Position numbers and translations under genes: made by a program
Shown: positions 40,711-53,599 of the stretch, piece after piece
How positions within the stretch are numbered: position 1 is the stretch's first letter
Layout of the letters: every line of letters begins with the position of its first letter
Notes under the pieces: generated by a model
What the model was told of the DNA's origin: nothing
What the model saw: the letters and a program-made list of their open reading frames with translations, nothing else
Databases searched by the model: none
Source of the DNA: Selaginella moellendorffii
Taxonomy: Eukaryota; Streptophyta; Lycopodiopsida; Selaginellales; Selaginellaceae
Direction of reading: 5' to 3'
NCBI RefSeq assembly: GCF_000143415.4
Contig: NW_003314351.1
Span: 289,145 to 353,144 of the forward strand
DNA length: 64,000 bases

Positions 40711-42133
40711 ATGGCGCCCAGCAGCTGCGCGGCATTCTCAGGTTTGAATTCCCCTTGCCATGGCGTGCGCGCCACGGAGTTTTCGCGGCGCCGCTTCGCT
40801 ATGGCCGCCACGCCGCCCGGCAGCGGCAGCGGCGGCGGTGCCAGCGAGCTTCAGACGAGGATGAAATCGCCGCCCGCGGTAGAGACCAGCTTCTGGCAAT
40901 GGCGCGATTACAACATTCGCTACCAGCGCGCTGGAGCGGCGGGGCCGGCGCTGGTTCTCATCCACGGATTTGGCGCAAATTGGTAAGAACAAATCCATCC
41001 ATAGATTTCATCCTCGTGATAGATACTAAAAAATTCGCTGCATTGTTCTTGGCAGTGATCACTGGAGGAAGAACATTCCAGTGCTGGCAGAGCGTCACAG
41101 GGTATATGCAATCGATTTGCTTGGCTATGGCTACTCGGACAAGCCGAGTCCACGACAAGCTCAGCCCGGCAACTTTTATACGTTCGAGCTCTGGGCAAGC
41201 CAAGTTCTAGATTTCTGCTCTGACGTCGTCCAGGACGAAGTGTTCCTCGTTTGTAATTCCGTGGGTGGCAAGTATCATTCTTTTATATGGTTTTTGAAAG
41301 AAATTTCTCTTTTTTGGATTTTTTTTTCTCCAGGAATAGTGGGCCTTGAAGCAGCACTGACTCGCCCAGCTAGCGTCAAAGGACTCCAATTGATAAACAT
41401 TTCCTTGCGCCTACTTCACATAAAGAAACAAGCGCGGTTTGCTCGGCCATTCATTAAGGCATTCCAGGAGCTCTTGAGGTAAATTCTTTCCAGTTCTTCT
41501 TCTCCACACTTCCTCACGTGGTTTTTTATTGTATAGACAAACAGCTGTTGGAAAAGCGTTCTTTAAGTCCGTCACTACTCCAGAGACTGTGAAGAAGATC
41601 CTCTGTGAGGTTGGTGTTGCGTCGAATTGTGTTTGTGTACTGGTTTTGGATCTGATGCTTTCATTCAGTGCTACCACGATGACTCTGCCGTGACTGACGA
41701 GCTCGTCGAGATTATCCTGCGACCTGGCCTCGAGAGTGGCGCGGCCGACGTGTTTCTGGATTTCATCGGCTACTCTGGCGGACCTTTGCCGGAAGAAATG
41801 CTTCCCAGAGTCCAGGCAAATCACAGACGCCCTCCTTGATGTGTGCCTGGAAATCGCTGACGATCACGATTGCTTCAGTGTCCCGTTTCGATACTCTGGG
41901 GTGAGAAAGATCCCTGGGAGCCGGTTTTGCTGGGACAAGCATACAGGAACTACGAGACAGTGGAGGAGTTTATAGTTCTTCCAAATGCTGGCCACTGTCC
42001 ACAGGTACGCTTTGGCATTTATTTTGTTCTTGATGACGGTGTACGTCTCTGGCAGGACGAAACACCAGAACTTGTTAATGAGCTGGTGGAAAAATTCGTT
42101 AGTCGGCACGATCATTCGTCACAAGCAGCGTGA
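40711..42133 (+). CDS. CLD1: Chlorophyll dephytylase-like alpha/beta hydrolase (CLD1)
   Basis: Seven exons (40711-40982, 41056-41267, 41334-41478, 41537-41609, 41669-41815, 41879-42004, 42056-42133) give 350 aa. A Ser/Arg-rich, acid-poor N-terminus suits plastid import. The hydrolase core has the oxyanion loop HGFGANC, DLLGYGYSDKPSPR, a nucleophile elbow CNSVGG, YHDDSAVTDELVEIILRPG, LWGEKDPWEP and the catalytic His in NAGHCPQ. This is the At5g38520 (CLD1) pattern; that enzyme removes phytol from chlorophyll during photosystem II turnover (established). Introns 2 and 5 appear to have GC donors. A fragment of this gene is duplicated at 32.6-33.0 kb. Confidence 0.9.
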
Positions 42134-42287
42134 GCGAGAGTACAATCGAAGCTCGCGAACTCACGAGAATATTACGCTTGTCAGATCTTGAGAACCAAAA
42201 GCCAAGTTGACGGTACGAACGTGTGTATAACTCAGAGTTTCTTCTATCACCGACGAGAACGATCAAGATCCGCGCGGCGAGAATGTC

Positions 42288-43625
42288 ATGAGACACTCCT
42301 GGCCGGAGAGTAAAGCTCTGGTGAGATTGGTCAGGGGCAGCATTGGTACCAAAGACTTTCACGAGGCGAAACGCGTCCACGACCTGGTTCTCGCCAGCGA
42401 CCTCGGCACGGACAGGTATCTCTGCAACCTCGTGATCGAGATGTACGGAAAGTGCGGGCGAGTGGACGAATCTTTGCGGGTTTTCGAGGAGCTGGAAGGG
42501 AAGAATCACAAGTCTTGGAATGCGCTGCTGCATGGGTTTACCGTGAATGGGTACGCCAGGCGAGCGTGGCGGATCTTCGTTGGGATGCCGGAGCACGACT
42601 ATTTCTCGTGGAACGTGATGATCACGGTGTTACTCCAGACTGGGAACTTGGAGGGCGGGAGGGATTTGTTTGAGAGAATGCCGGAGCCGAATGCGGTGAG
42701 CTACAATCTGGTGATCAAGGCGTACGCGCAGGTGGGATGCGTTGATCAAGCGAAAGCGCTGTTTGATCGAGCTCCTAGTTTGAATGACGTCTCGTGGACG
42801 ACGCTTATATCTGGAAATGCCGAGAGTGGGCGGTTGAGTGAAGCGAAACTTGTGTTCGAGCGAATGCCTTTGCATGATAAAGTCTCTTCCAGTGTGATGA
42901 TCCAGTGCTGTGGTCTTGCCGGTAACTTGGATGAATCAAAAATGGTTTTTATGAGCATGGAGGAGAGAGACGTGGTTTCGTGGACGTGCTTACTTGTAGC
43001 ATATGCCGAGAATCGGTATCTTGTTGGTGCTGCGTGGAGCTTTGAGAAGATGCCGATGCGCGGCACTGTGACATGGACGGCCATGATGAACGCCTACGCT
43101 CAAGCGGGAAATCTCCGGGAGACTTGGAGGATGTTTAGTTCCTTGCCGGAGCTAGACACTGCTGCGTGGAACGCAGTGATCGCAGCGTATGCCCACTGTG
43201 GAAACAAGAAAGAGGAGGCTATGCGTTGCTTGGAGCTCGCCAAAACCATGAAACTCGAGGGGTTTTTCCCAAATCATGTCACATATGCTGCCATTCTCTC
43301 AGCTTGCAACCACGTCGGGCTTGTGAGCGATGTTTGGGAGAACTTCGTGTCGATGATCGCGGATCACGGGATTGTGCCTATAAAGCAGCACTACTCATCG
43401 ATTGTGGATGCGTTGGGGAGATCGGGGAGGATGGAAGAGGCGAAAGAGTTGATCCGAAGCATGCCCTTTGAAGCAGATGAAACTGCGTGGACGGCCATGC
43501 TCAATGCTTGTAGAATTCAGGGCGATGTGTCAGCGGGATTGGATGCTGCGAGTCGAGTCGTGAATGACAAAGATGGAAATCCATTTGTAGCTGTTTCTAC
43601 CCTGTATCGATCAAAGGTTTCATAG
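42288..43625 (+). CDS. Short PLS/S-type PPR protein, intronless
   Basis: A single 445-aa frame, ATG 42288. It has KRVHDLVLASDLG and YLCNLVIEMYGKCGRVDES, then S-type units of the form SWTTLISGNAESGRLSEA and VSWTCLLVAYAENRYL. The usual PLS ending follows (ACNHVGLVSDVWENF, HYSSIVDALGRSGRMEEA, MPFEADETAWTAMLNACR). It stops about 25 residues after the expected beginning of the E1 motif, which is degenerate. No DYW domain. It starts 154 bp after the CLD1 stop. Confidence 0.87.
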   Translation: MRHSWPESKALVRLVRGSIGTKDFHEAKRVHDLVLASDLGTDRYLCNLVIEMYGKCGRVDESLRVFEELEGKNHKSWNALLHGFTVNGYARRAWRIFVGMPEHDYFSWNVMITVLLQTGNLEGGRDLFERMPEPNAVSYNLVIKAYAQVGCVDQAKALFDRAPSLNDVSWTTLISGNAESGRLSEAKLVFERMPLHDKVSSSVMIQCCGLAGNLDESKMVFMSMEERDVVSWTCLLVAYAENRYLVGAAWSFEKMPMRGTVTWTAMMNAYAQAGNLRETWRMFSSLPELDTAAWNAVIAAYAHCGNKKEEAMRCLELAKTMKLEGFFPNHVTYAAILSACNHVGLVSDVWENFVSMIADHGIVPIKQHYSSIVDALGRSGRMEEAKELIRSMPFEADETAWTAMLNACRIQGDVSAGLDAASRVVNDKDGNPFVAVSTLYRSKVS

Positions 43626-43670
43626 CGTAGCAAGTGGTTTAAATTCAAAAATCGGCATATTCGGGGGGCA

Positions 43671-43677
43671 TATAAAC
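43671..43677 (+). promoter_or_regulatory. TATA-like box of the VIRILIZER gene
   Basis: TATAAAC lies about 50 bp upstream of the VIR start codon, with TTTAGGG and TTAGGG motifs between it and the ATG. Confidence 0.35.
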
Positions 43678-43720
43678 GTTGGACATATTTTAGGGCTCCA
43701 CGCATTAGGGTTTTGCTGAA

Positions 43721-46700
43721 ATGGAAGAGGATCCGGCGCCGCGCGTGCTCCTGGCGCACACATTCGAGCACCAGCAGCTGCGCGAGCACGTAGATGAGGT
43801 AATGCGCAGCGTCTCGTGCTCTCAAATCGAGCGCATTGGGTGTTTTCTCGCAGGTCAGATTCACGGAGGCTGTTCTTGTCAGCGGGTGCGAGGTTTTGGA
43901 GTTTCAGCGGCCCTCAGCCTGTTCAAACGTCCCAGTTCTAGGGTATGATGTGATCTGCAAGGGATTTCGTTCTCATTTTGGAATGACTATTGCAGGGAGA
44001 CTTATCCAGCGTCGTTTGCTTTGGAGATATTTGCTCGAATAAAAGGAGAATCTCGTTTCTGGCCAGTTTGTGCTGCATTCGTCTACTCTTCCTCGGGGTC
44101 ATCACTTGATCTCCAGGTCTGTAAAAAAAATAGAGAAACAAACTTACACTCCTTTTGATTTGTTCTTGCAGGTCATTGTTACGGATCATCTGGTTATACG
44201 TGGTATTTATTCCACAGTAACGCTCGTGATCTATGGAACACCTGTACGAGAGTTGAACCCCACGCCATTTATCGACCTTCCTTTTAAGTCCGAGCATCCA
44301 TCTCCAGTGCCAGAATCTCCAAAGCGGGATATCCCGCGACTCGAGCATTCGTTGCAAACGACCGAGATTTCCAACCTTGTCCGGAGACTTGTACGGCTTG
44401 CTCCTGCATCGCCAAAATCTCGTGCTGCTTTAGTCACGGCCGCTCTATCCTATCGAAAAATGGGCAGGAGACTTGACAACTACGACGCGATTTTGTCATC
44501 CATGGCTCAAGTTGCTGAAGAATCGAACAAAGCAGAGAATGAAACATCGGAGACTGAAGTGCTCGATACGGTTTTGACGTGGATTCGAGATGGATTGTAT
44601 TCGGGAAAAGGAAGTGAGGTATTGTTTTTGTTTGCTATTTTCGGTGCAGGTCTGAAAGCTTCACTCGTGCAGGTGAATAATTTTCTTACGGGCCTCGCCG
44701 CTGTGCAGCTGCTATGTATCAGTACTCCCGAGTGTTTTAACTTTGTTCTCGCGGGTGGGATTGACGTTTTGATCAAGGCCTTGCAAATGGCCTCCACGGT
44801 TTCTCCGGTTGCTACAAGTTTGGCATTGCAAGCTTTGGAGATTTCGTCTCGTCATGCATTTGGCTGCGACGCTGTTCTTGGATGGGGAAAACACCAGGGG
44901 CAGAAGATATGTTATGCAACCATATTATTGACTCTTGTCCAAGCACTCAGTTCTTCTGTTGTTCACCTGTCCGTGCAAGTTCTTCACCGCCTTCGCGTAT
45001 ACGAGTTGGCTGCGACTTTTCAGGCATGTTATCATCTTCTGATGTCTTTTCAGGGCTCACTCATCATACGTGTTTCAGGAAACAATCGAATATCTGCTGA
45101 CGGATAATTCCTCTGACCTGGGAAAACAGGATGATCTTTTTATCGCGGCTGCGAGACTGTTAAAAAAACTTACTGTAAGTTTAATTCCTCAAAGTCCGGA
45201 GGCTAACGGTTTGCGCTTGCAGAACGTACTCTATTTAAAAACTGACGTGACATTCCCAAAGCATGCATCTCGGTTTCTTCCCATGGAGTTTGAAGATGAT
45301 GGTTTTTCTTTAGACAATCCGAATGAAAACGTGGATGATTACATTCTGGTTATCTTACAGGCACGTGTTATCTTGATTTCATATATTTCCTCTTATGTTT
45401 GAGTCCAGGAAAGGCGCTTTATATCGTCAATAGCAGCCTTCATTACTTTGAACCGTGATAGAAGCAAGACTTGTATGAAAATATTGACAGGAACCTTGGA
45501 CACCGTGCAAACTCTTCTTTTATCTCTTCTCAGTTCTCGGTCCGGTATGACTTTCCGCGGCTGTAATGATCGATAGCTAACCTCTGAAATTTAGGAACGT
45601 TCCTTCTTTCTTCTGACCCGGAGGCTGCAAGAGCTATGGCAGCTGTTCTCCAGAAGCGATGTCGTGATCAGACGCCAGAAGAGTCGAATATTTGTTCGAT
45701 TCAATCCACATTAGGATTCAGGCCATGGAATTTCGAGAAGCTCCTTGAGACGAGTTTATCTACGGTAAGGCTTTGGATTTTGTCTCAAAAGATCTTATGC
45801 CAACTACGCGGTTTTCATGGCAGGTTGACATTTTCCAGCGTTTGCAGTCATCTGTCGATGGATCTAACGAGTATTTATGGTGTTTGTGGAAGGTGTCACT
45901 CCTATCCAGGTAAGCCGTGTGGTGACTGTGTATGACGCTAATGTCCATGAACACAGGACACAAATAGGACGGCGGGCGATCACGACTAATTTTCAAGATA
46001 CAAAGGTTTGCTTTGCAAAGAGTTTTTAGCACGCTGAGTGAGTTTTACAGGCTCTTTCGACTATGCTTGAAGTTTTGGATAGTACCACAGCTACGTCTGG
46101 TATTCGTAACTGAGTTCTCGTCTATTAACTCGTTGTAAGTTGTGGCAGAAAAGCTCCTTGCAGCATCTTATGCAGCAGAAACCCTCTACGTCCTCCTCAG
46201 CGATTCAACTCTTGCCGTATGGACTACCTGGGTAAAACATGCTGCAAATCTGAAAGAAGTGATCTCCAAACTGAAGGTTGTGGAGGACGAGCTATCTGAA
46301 ACCGGCCTGTTCACTATCCGGTTACAGCTAGTCGCTGATGCAGCTCTAATCTATCAAGACAAAGGGGCTGTTGGTCTATTAAAGTTCGCCGCATTTCTTG
46401 CTGGAGAGAATTCGAATCTGGATGGGTTTGACGTGAACACTGTAATGGTCGATGAGCACGATGCCAGCAGTCTGTTGGGAAAAATGGATGGATCTTCCGG
46501 GTTTAATGACTCTACAATTATTCAGCTGACAGCTTGCATGCAAATCTTAGCATCCGTCTGCGGATCCGTAAGTACCTTTGATCTCTTCGAAATCTCTTCA
46601 CGTGAGCGACAGAAACACTTTTCTTTATTTGTCACCGGCGTTCTCACTGCGCTTGTTTTCTTCCAGAGTCTCGCAGCTGCTTTATATGCAGAAGGGGCTG

Positions 46701-49700
46701 TCACTGTTGTTAGTGCGCTATTGGAACGTGCCTCCTTTATGCTTCAAGGTCTGCTGAATATCGTGCGTCTAAGTGATTCCATTGTACTGTTTCTTTACCT
46801 TCAGATGACTTTGAGGATGATGATTTGGCAGCGTCTTCGATACTTACGTCCGTCGTGAAGCTTCTTGTACCTACGCTCTTACTTCTTTCAACATTGTTTC
46901 AGAGACTTGAGGTATCTAGATCGATATTTTTTATTTTTTATTTTCCTAACTTATCATGATCTTCAGCTTGAGCGGCGGCAATATCACAATACGAAGCTTG
47001 TGATGCTACTTCTAAGATTGCACGCTGCAATAAGGTGCGTACAAGTACAGGAAGATTTTACTTTTAGTTCCGTGTGTATGATGCGTTTACGTTTCAGTGG
47101 AAAGTCAGTGCTAGTTCCCACTTACTCACGGGAATCAGGTGGAGTGGAGATCCGAGCTGTTCTTCGGCTTTTGGCAGCAGTCTTGGCTTTTTGGCCCATT
47201 TTTGGATGGAACCCGGTGATCCCGCCACGAATATTTCGTTCATATGTCACTGGCTCTGACTTGCCATTGAACCCAGTAGAGACGTGTAGCTCTCTTATTC
47301 TTTTGGTATGTATTTCACTGGTTTTGTCTCTTTTCTTATATTAGTTCCTGCAGGGAAATCTACTTCCTTTGGATGACAACACTGGTAGCTGTTGGGATTT
47401 TTCAGTGGAAGTAACGCTCGGTACAACTGTCGTCCCACAAGTAACCTGGCACACTCAGACACCCTTCAAAGAGGCTTTACTCGAATCCCTGGCACCGCAT
47501 TATCACTACTTTGCTGATTTAATACCACGACTAGCTCTATCTGTGAGGCACATTCTATTTATTATTGCAGTTTCTGACTGTTTCATACTTGTGCAGACAT
47601 CTGAGATGCTTCGTGACTTGCTAAAACATGTTGTGGTGCGAGTCTCATGCGTAGACCCCAAACTTTCAGCTGCAATGTTGCGTCCACTTCTTACATATAT
47701 AGAAGAACGAACGTCTTCTGCAGCACATTCGTCAGATGCCGATGCTCTGCATGTGAGTTATTCTCTGGTTTTTTTCTTTCCTTCATAGCGTCTTTCCCTT
47801 TACGCAGGTTTTATGCTGCATAGAGTTTGTTACCGATCTTGCAAACTTTCCTGCCTCAAAGGTATGCACATAACGACAAAGGTACTGGAACTTCATTTTA
47901 TTACTTTCAGGTCGTACTCCTTCAGGGAGGGATTTTGAAAATTCTGTTTCAAGCGCTTCTCAGCTTCTCCTCTTTCAGAACAGACGAAGCCTCAAACTGC
48001 ATAAGATCGTTATTGACTTGTCTTACGACGATATGTGACTCCAAATCTGTACTGAGTTTTGAGCACTGTCTCTACATCATTTCCTCGTTCAAGAGTCTAT
48101 TAAAGGTAGTTTTTAATTCGTCCTTACATTTGTTGTTCATGTTTTTATGTTTCGTGTCTAATAACAGGACTTACCACTAGAATATGACTTTATAACTCTA
48201 ATGCATGCGTTTTACAAGTTTTCTTCTCACCGGCTAGGAAAAGTCGCTTTTCTTAAACTACAACTGGGTGAATTAACAACAAGCTTGGAGAACGATACCG
48301 ATGATGACACAAGAAATAACATGGCTGAACGACACGATGAACCGCTATTGGTGTTAAGCCAAAGACTAACTGCTGCGTTAAATGTAGAAGGTGCTCATGA
48401 CTCGACGCTGCTTGAAATTGCTCGTGCTTTTTCGGTGGGAGCGTTGAGATTAACGGCTGCTGGAAAAAGGTAAAAGTTTTTATTTTCATCTCTTTCTAAC
48501 TGTTGTGTCTGGTAGCTCGCTTGGCATAGGAGCTCTCAACACGTTGTTTGGAAGGCGTACATCCGATGATCAAGTTGCATTGCTAGCTATCTCAGATCTC
48601 GTGAGTTGTCTGAGAAGAAAAAGTGGCGAAGGCTCAGGTGACAGTAAATGTGCTCGACAGGTACGTATTTGCCAGGGACTTATATGACACTTTTTTCTTC
48701 TTGCTTTTTCTTTTTCTAGGCAGTCCATGCACTGCAGGTGCTTTCGAGATTGCTACAGAGGCCTCTTGAGCTGGAAGGTCTTTTGGAGAAATTGAAGGCT
48801 GGAAAGCTGGAAAAACAATTTGAAGTCCACCGAAGCAGCAGTACCGACGATTTCATTGCTCGGGGCATCCCCGCCCATAGTATGCTTGAGAAGTTCAGCG
48901 ATCGTTTTAGTTGGGAGGTTTCGGCTGAAGTGATCGGCACAGGCACAACCTTGCGGCCACCAAAGAGGAAGCCTTTTTTGATGAACGACTTAAGCAAACG
49001 GATTGTGCGCTTGCGCACTTCTACAACCGAAGCTCCTCACTCCGCCCGTGCAGAACACGTTGAAAAGGAAGAGATTCCCGAAGATGCACCGTCAGCTTTT
49101 GTTCAAGTTGATGACGAGCCAGGAGATCTAGAGACATCAAACGACGACGAAGGCAGCGCGACCATTTTCTCGACCTCCAACGCTTATGATGGACAATCGC
49201 CCAACGACTTATCCACTGGGCCAACTAGTATAAGCTCCGGTACAGTCCCTCCTCCAAGTTATCAAGTGTATTCCCAGGCTCCATTATTTGCACCATCGCC
49301 ACAGCCACCTTTTCTGCCAACACCGCAGCAACTTTCACAGCATTTCCATCTACAACACCAACTTTCGCAAATCCAGCGAACTCCACAGGAAGGCTACGCT
49401 GGCTACCACCGGCATCAAGGACAACAAGCTGTGCAAACTCAGCCACAGCATGAAAGCTGGAGTGTCCTTCAACAGATACTTGCATCTCCAGAATCGATAC
49501 AGGTGTTTTTCTAAATTCCAAGTCGCCTGAAACATGAGCTGACCACTTTTTTTTCAGGACTTGTTGAGGGATCAGACAAGACTTACAATGCTTCTGGAGC
49601 AGCATCCAAAGCTGTTGTCACTGCTACAGGTACGCTGTAGGTGAAAGTAAGGAAAGCGTACATCCTCTATTTGTGTGGCCTGCAGGAAAGATTTAACTTC

Positions 49701-49709
49701 TCGGGCTAA
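43721..49709 (+). CDS. VIR: VIRILIZER homologue, subunit of the m6A RNA methyltransferase complex
   Basis: Twenty-six exons from ATG 43721 to TAA 49707-49709, summing to 4614 bp (1537 aa). Introns are 45-63 bp except one of 99. The N-terminus (VLLAHTFEHQQL, SFALEIFARIKGESRFW, VIVTDHLVIRGIYSTVTLVIYG) is the conserved VIR domain. The middle is armadillo-like helical sequence (CQ-poor, e.g. GAVGLLKFAAFLAGENS and YAEGAVTVVSALLERASFM, YHNTKLVMLLLRLHAAI). The end keeps the VIR signature MLLEQHPKLLSLLQERF. VIR scaffolds MTA/MTB/FIP37 in the nuclear m6A writer (established). At 1537 aa it is much shorter than Arabidopsis VIR (about 2,100 aa), mostly in the C-terminal linker, which here is Gln/Pro-rich. 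Introns 45024-45078 and possibly 45361-45408 have GC donors. Confidence 0.92.
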
Positions 49710-50444
49710 TATTCGGAGGAGATATCAAAGATCATTTCGGTACTATTTTATTCCCACACATCGGGATCGTCGGTGTCGTGGGGGCAGGAAACGTTACGTA
49801 GAAATGAAGGCCTTTGTTTTAAAAACAATTCGGTGGGTGTTTTTCCTTTTCTATCGATCTCGTGGCAACTCAAGTTCAACACAGGTAAGCCAAGGTTTAC
49901 AAAGTTTTGCACTTCAAAGGTCTATACTAAAGTACGAATCCAATTTACAGCGATCAAAGGTGGCCGGGTACAGCACTATCTTAGGCGAGGATGTAAAGCA
50001 TATCCTGGCCCAGGGGAACAAAGGTCTGTCTTGTACTTTGTCAGACTTTTATCATACCCATAGTCGTGGAAGCAGGAATATCAACCAGGCTTGTAAAAAG
50101 TGCCTTGCAGTGGCACCATCTGTGCACGCGTGAGCATTCCGTCCAGTGGACGAGTGCGTGGGATACTGAGAAACAAAATCCCACAAGACGATATTGTTCG
50201 CGTGGCGATATTGTTGCGAATCCAGAGCTGTGTTGGTTAGATGCAAAAGTCATACATGCATGGGCCATGATGCATGTCCCCACTCTCCAGACGAGTTGAA
50301 CGAATGAAGGCCCGCTCCATCACGCGCAAGCCTGTGAGAGCTTTCCTGCGTATAAAAGCCTCGCAGTTTTCTTCTTGTCACTGCAAAGTCAGCTCTCAAA
50401 CGTTCTCAAACGTTCTCAACGAGTGAAAACCACCAGTGTTTGAA
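49710..50444. other. Intergenic region between VIR and ACL5
   Basis: A 735-bp gap. The frames at 49675-50133 and 49773-50063 have no family features and overlap the VIR terminator region. The ACL5 core promoter occupies the end (TATA box at 50351). Confidence 0.4.
50351..50357 (+). promoter_or_regulatory. TATA box of the thermospermine synthase gene
   Basis: TATAAAA lies 94 bp upstream of the ATG at 50445. The implied leader contains a 10-bp tandem repeat (CGTTCTCAAA, about 50392-50420). Confidence 0.6.
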
Positions 50445-51798
<1,354 letters not shown>

Positions 51799-53014
51799 GT
51801 TTCTTAATTGTATATTTCTTTTTATTTAATTGACATGCATTCTCTAGTTTATCAAAATCACCAACATCTACAACTTTACCATTTACCTTTTAACTTTACT
51901 TCACCTTTCTTTTTTTTTTCTAATTTACCTTTTTTCATTTTTTTCTATCGCTGAGGTATTTCTGTTTGAATATACAATAAGCCATATGATTGGACAGTAG
52001 GTTTGACTTAAAGTTTTCAACTAACAAATACGGAAAATTGAAAACTTTAAGAAACATTTCTAAATTCTGCGGAACAAGCAGGATTGTAGCCACTGGTGCT
52101 TGCCGGGCGTCCCAGATACTTGGAACTTGCTGCTGCTTCATCACCTCTGGCAAGACCTCTGACCAATTTTATTTTTTTTCTCCTCTTCGGTAATTTTTCT
52201 TCTTCTTCCCGCTGCTCGATCGCCGCCACTGCCTCGATTTTTTCTCAGCGATTCTTCTTAGTTGTAAATACAAGAGGTCGCTGACATTGCTGCAGAAAAA
52301 TAAAGAATGGTTTTAACTTCCATGGGAGTTGACAACAAGTTACTTACCAGCCAAGTAGCTGACTAGCCAAGCGTATATGAAGATTTACAAGCAATCTGAA
52401 TTGAGCGCCACAGCATTGTGATGTGGCATTAGGTCGAAAACTCTCTTTGCGTGCTCTAGCAAGCCATTGCAAGAGTAAGTGGGAACCATAGCTACAAAAA
52501 CTCTAGAATTCTTCAAGAAGAGCATACCAGTAACCCAGGAGCTCCTTCAAACTCTTCAAGCGACCATTGCTTTCCAATAAGAGGCTCAACCAGTATTTAG
52601 CCTTGGATGGAATTTACTACTCAACCTAACTTGCCGAAAGAGCTTTGTGATGCAGCAGGGTCCAGGCTAGATGGGGCTCTCACCCTCTCTGGGGCTTTCA
52701 CCTTCTCTGGCGTCCCGTTCCAAAGGACTTAAACCTGGTCTGCTATGGAGGACCCTTCTCCAAACTATAATTCAATGTGCAAAACACACTGATTTCCAAG
52801 TTGGGCTTTTTCTGTTTTGCTCCCCACTACTAGGGAAATCCTTGTTAGTTTCTTTTCCTCTGCTTAGTAATATGCTTCCAAAATGAAGTATTTGTCAACG
52901 TGCAAATAGCTCACAAATTCTCCCACGCCAAGCCTGTCAACAGCTAGCCTTGGCACCACCGCAGCACAGGTTCGGCAGTCCCCCGAACCAGAATTCCGCT
53001 GTCTCGGAAGCAGC
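51799..53014. other. AT-rich, gene-free region at the start of the repeat-rich tract
   Basis: No gene identified. A minus-strand frame at 52047-52229 (MAAIEQREEEEKLPKRRKK...) opens with a charged stretch but I cannot assign it. An imperfect 18-bp tandem (GGGGCTCTCACCCTCTCT-like, two copies) lies near 52675-52710. Confidence 0.35.
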
Positions 53015-53430
53015 CACCCTTGGAAAATTCATGCAGATCCTCAGTTTTCCTTTTTTTTTTCAAGACAATGGCGATGAGTGATAGCCACTGCACGTTCTTG
53101 ATCGGGTAGATGAATCAGACTTGTAGTAGCTTGTCGATCTCCTCCTTGACCTTGGCCATGAAGGTTGGATTCATCCTGTACAGTGCTTGCCTACGTGGTG
53201 TGCTTGTAGGAGTCAACTCAATAAAATGTGTGCAGAGATCAGGTGGTACTCCTTATAGATCATTGTATGTCCAGGAAAACACATCCTTGTAGCGATGTAG
53301 AAGTTGGAGTGCTAATCCTCGTGGCAACACCTTAGTGATCTTCAGTTTTCTAGGTTCCTCTGTTGGTGCTGTGAGGTTGATCTCCTCAATTTCTTCATTC
53401 GTAGTTACCACCAGTGTTGCATCCCGTTAT
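53015..53430 (-). mobile_element. Ty3/Gypsy retrotransposon pol fragment (degenerate)
   Basis: The minus strand reads as the segment just before and into a Gypsy reverse transcriptase: LLHRYKDVFSWTYNDL, then CTHFIELTPTSTPRRQ, YRMNPTFMAKVKEEIDKLL, FIYPI and a KxxGKLRICMNF-like end. In-frame stops (after NDL and after LLQV) and a frameshift in the lysine run near 53050-53060 show it is dead. It is a different copy from the one at 55.0-55.5 kb. Confidence 0.75.
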
Positions 53431-53599
53431 TTGAGTAGACCTGGAAAAAGCTATCAGCAAAAACACGAAGTTTTAGTAAGCTAGCGTACTCCAATTAGTC
53501 GGGGTAGGGCGTCTCTTAAAAGTTCCAAAGGTAGCTATGCTTCACAGAATGCCGTCCTACGAAAAACAGCACCTCAGGTATCTCACGAAAGCCATGCAG

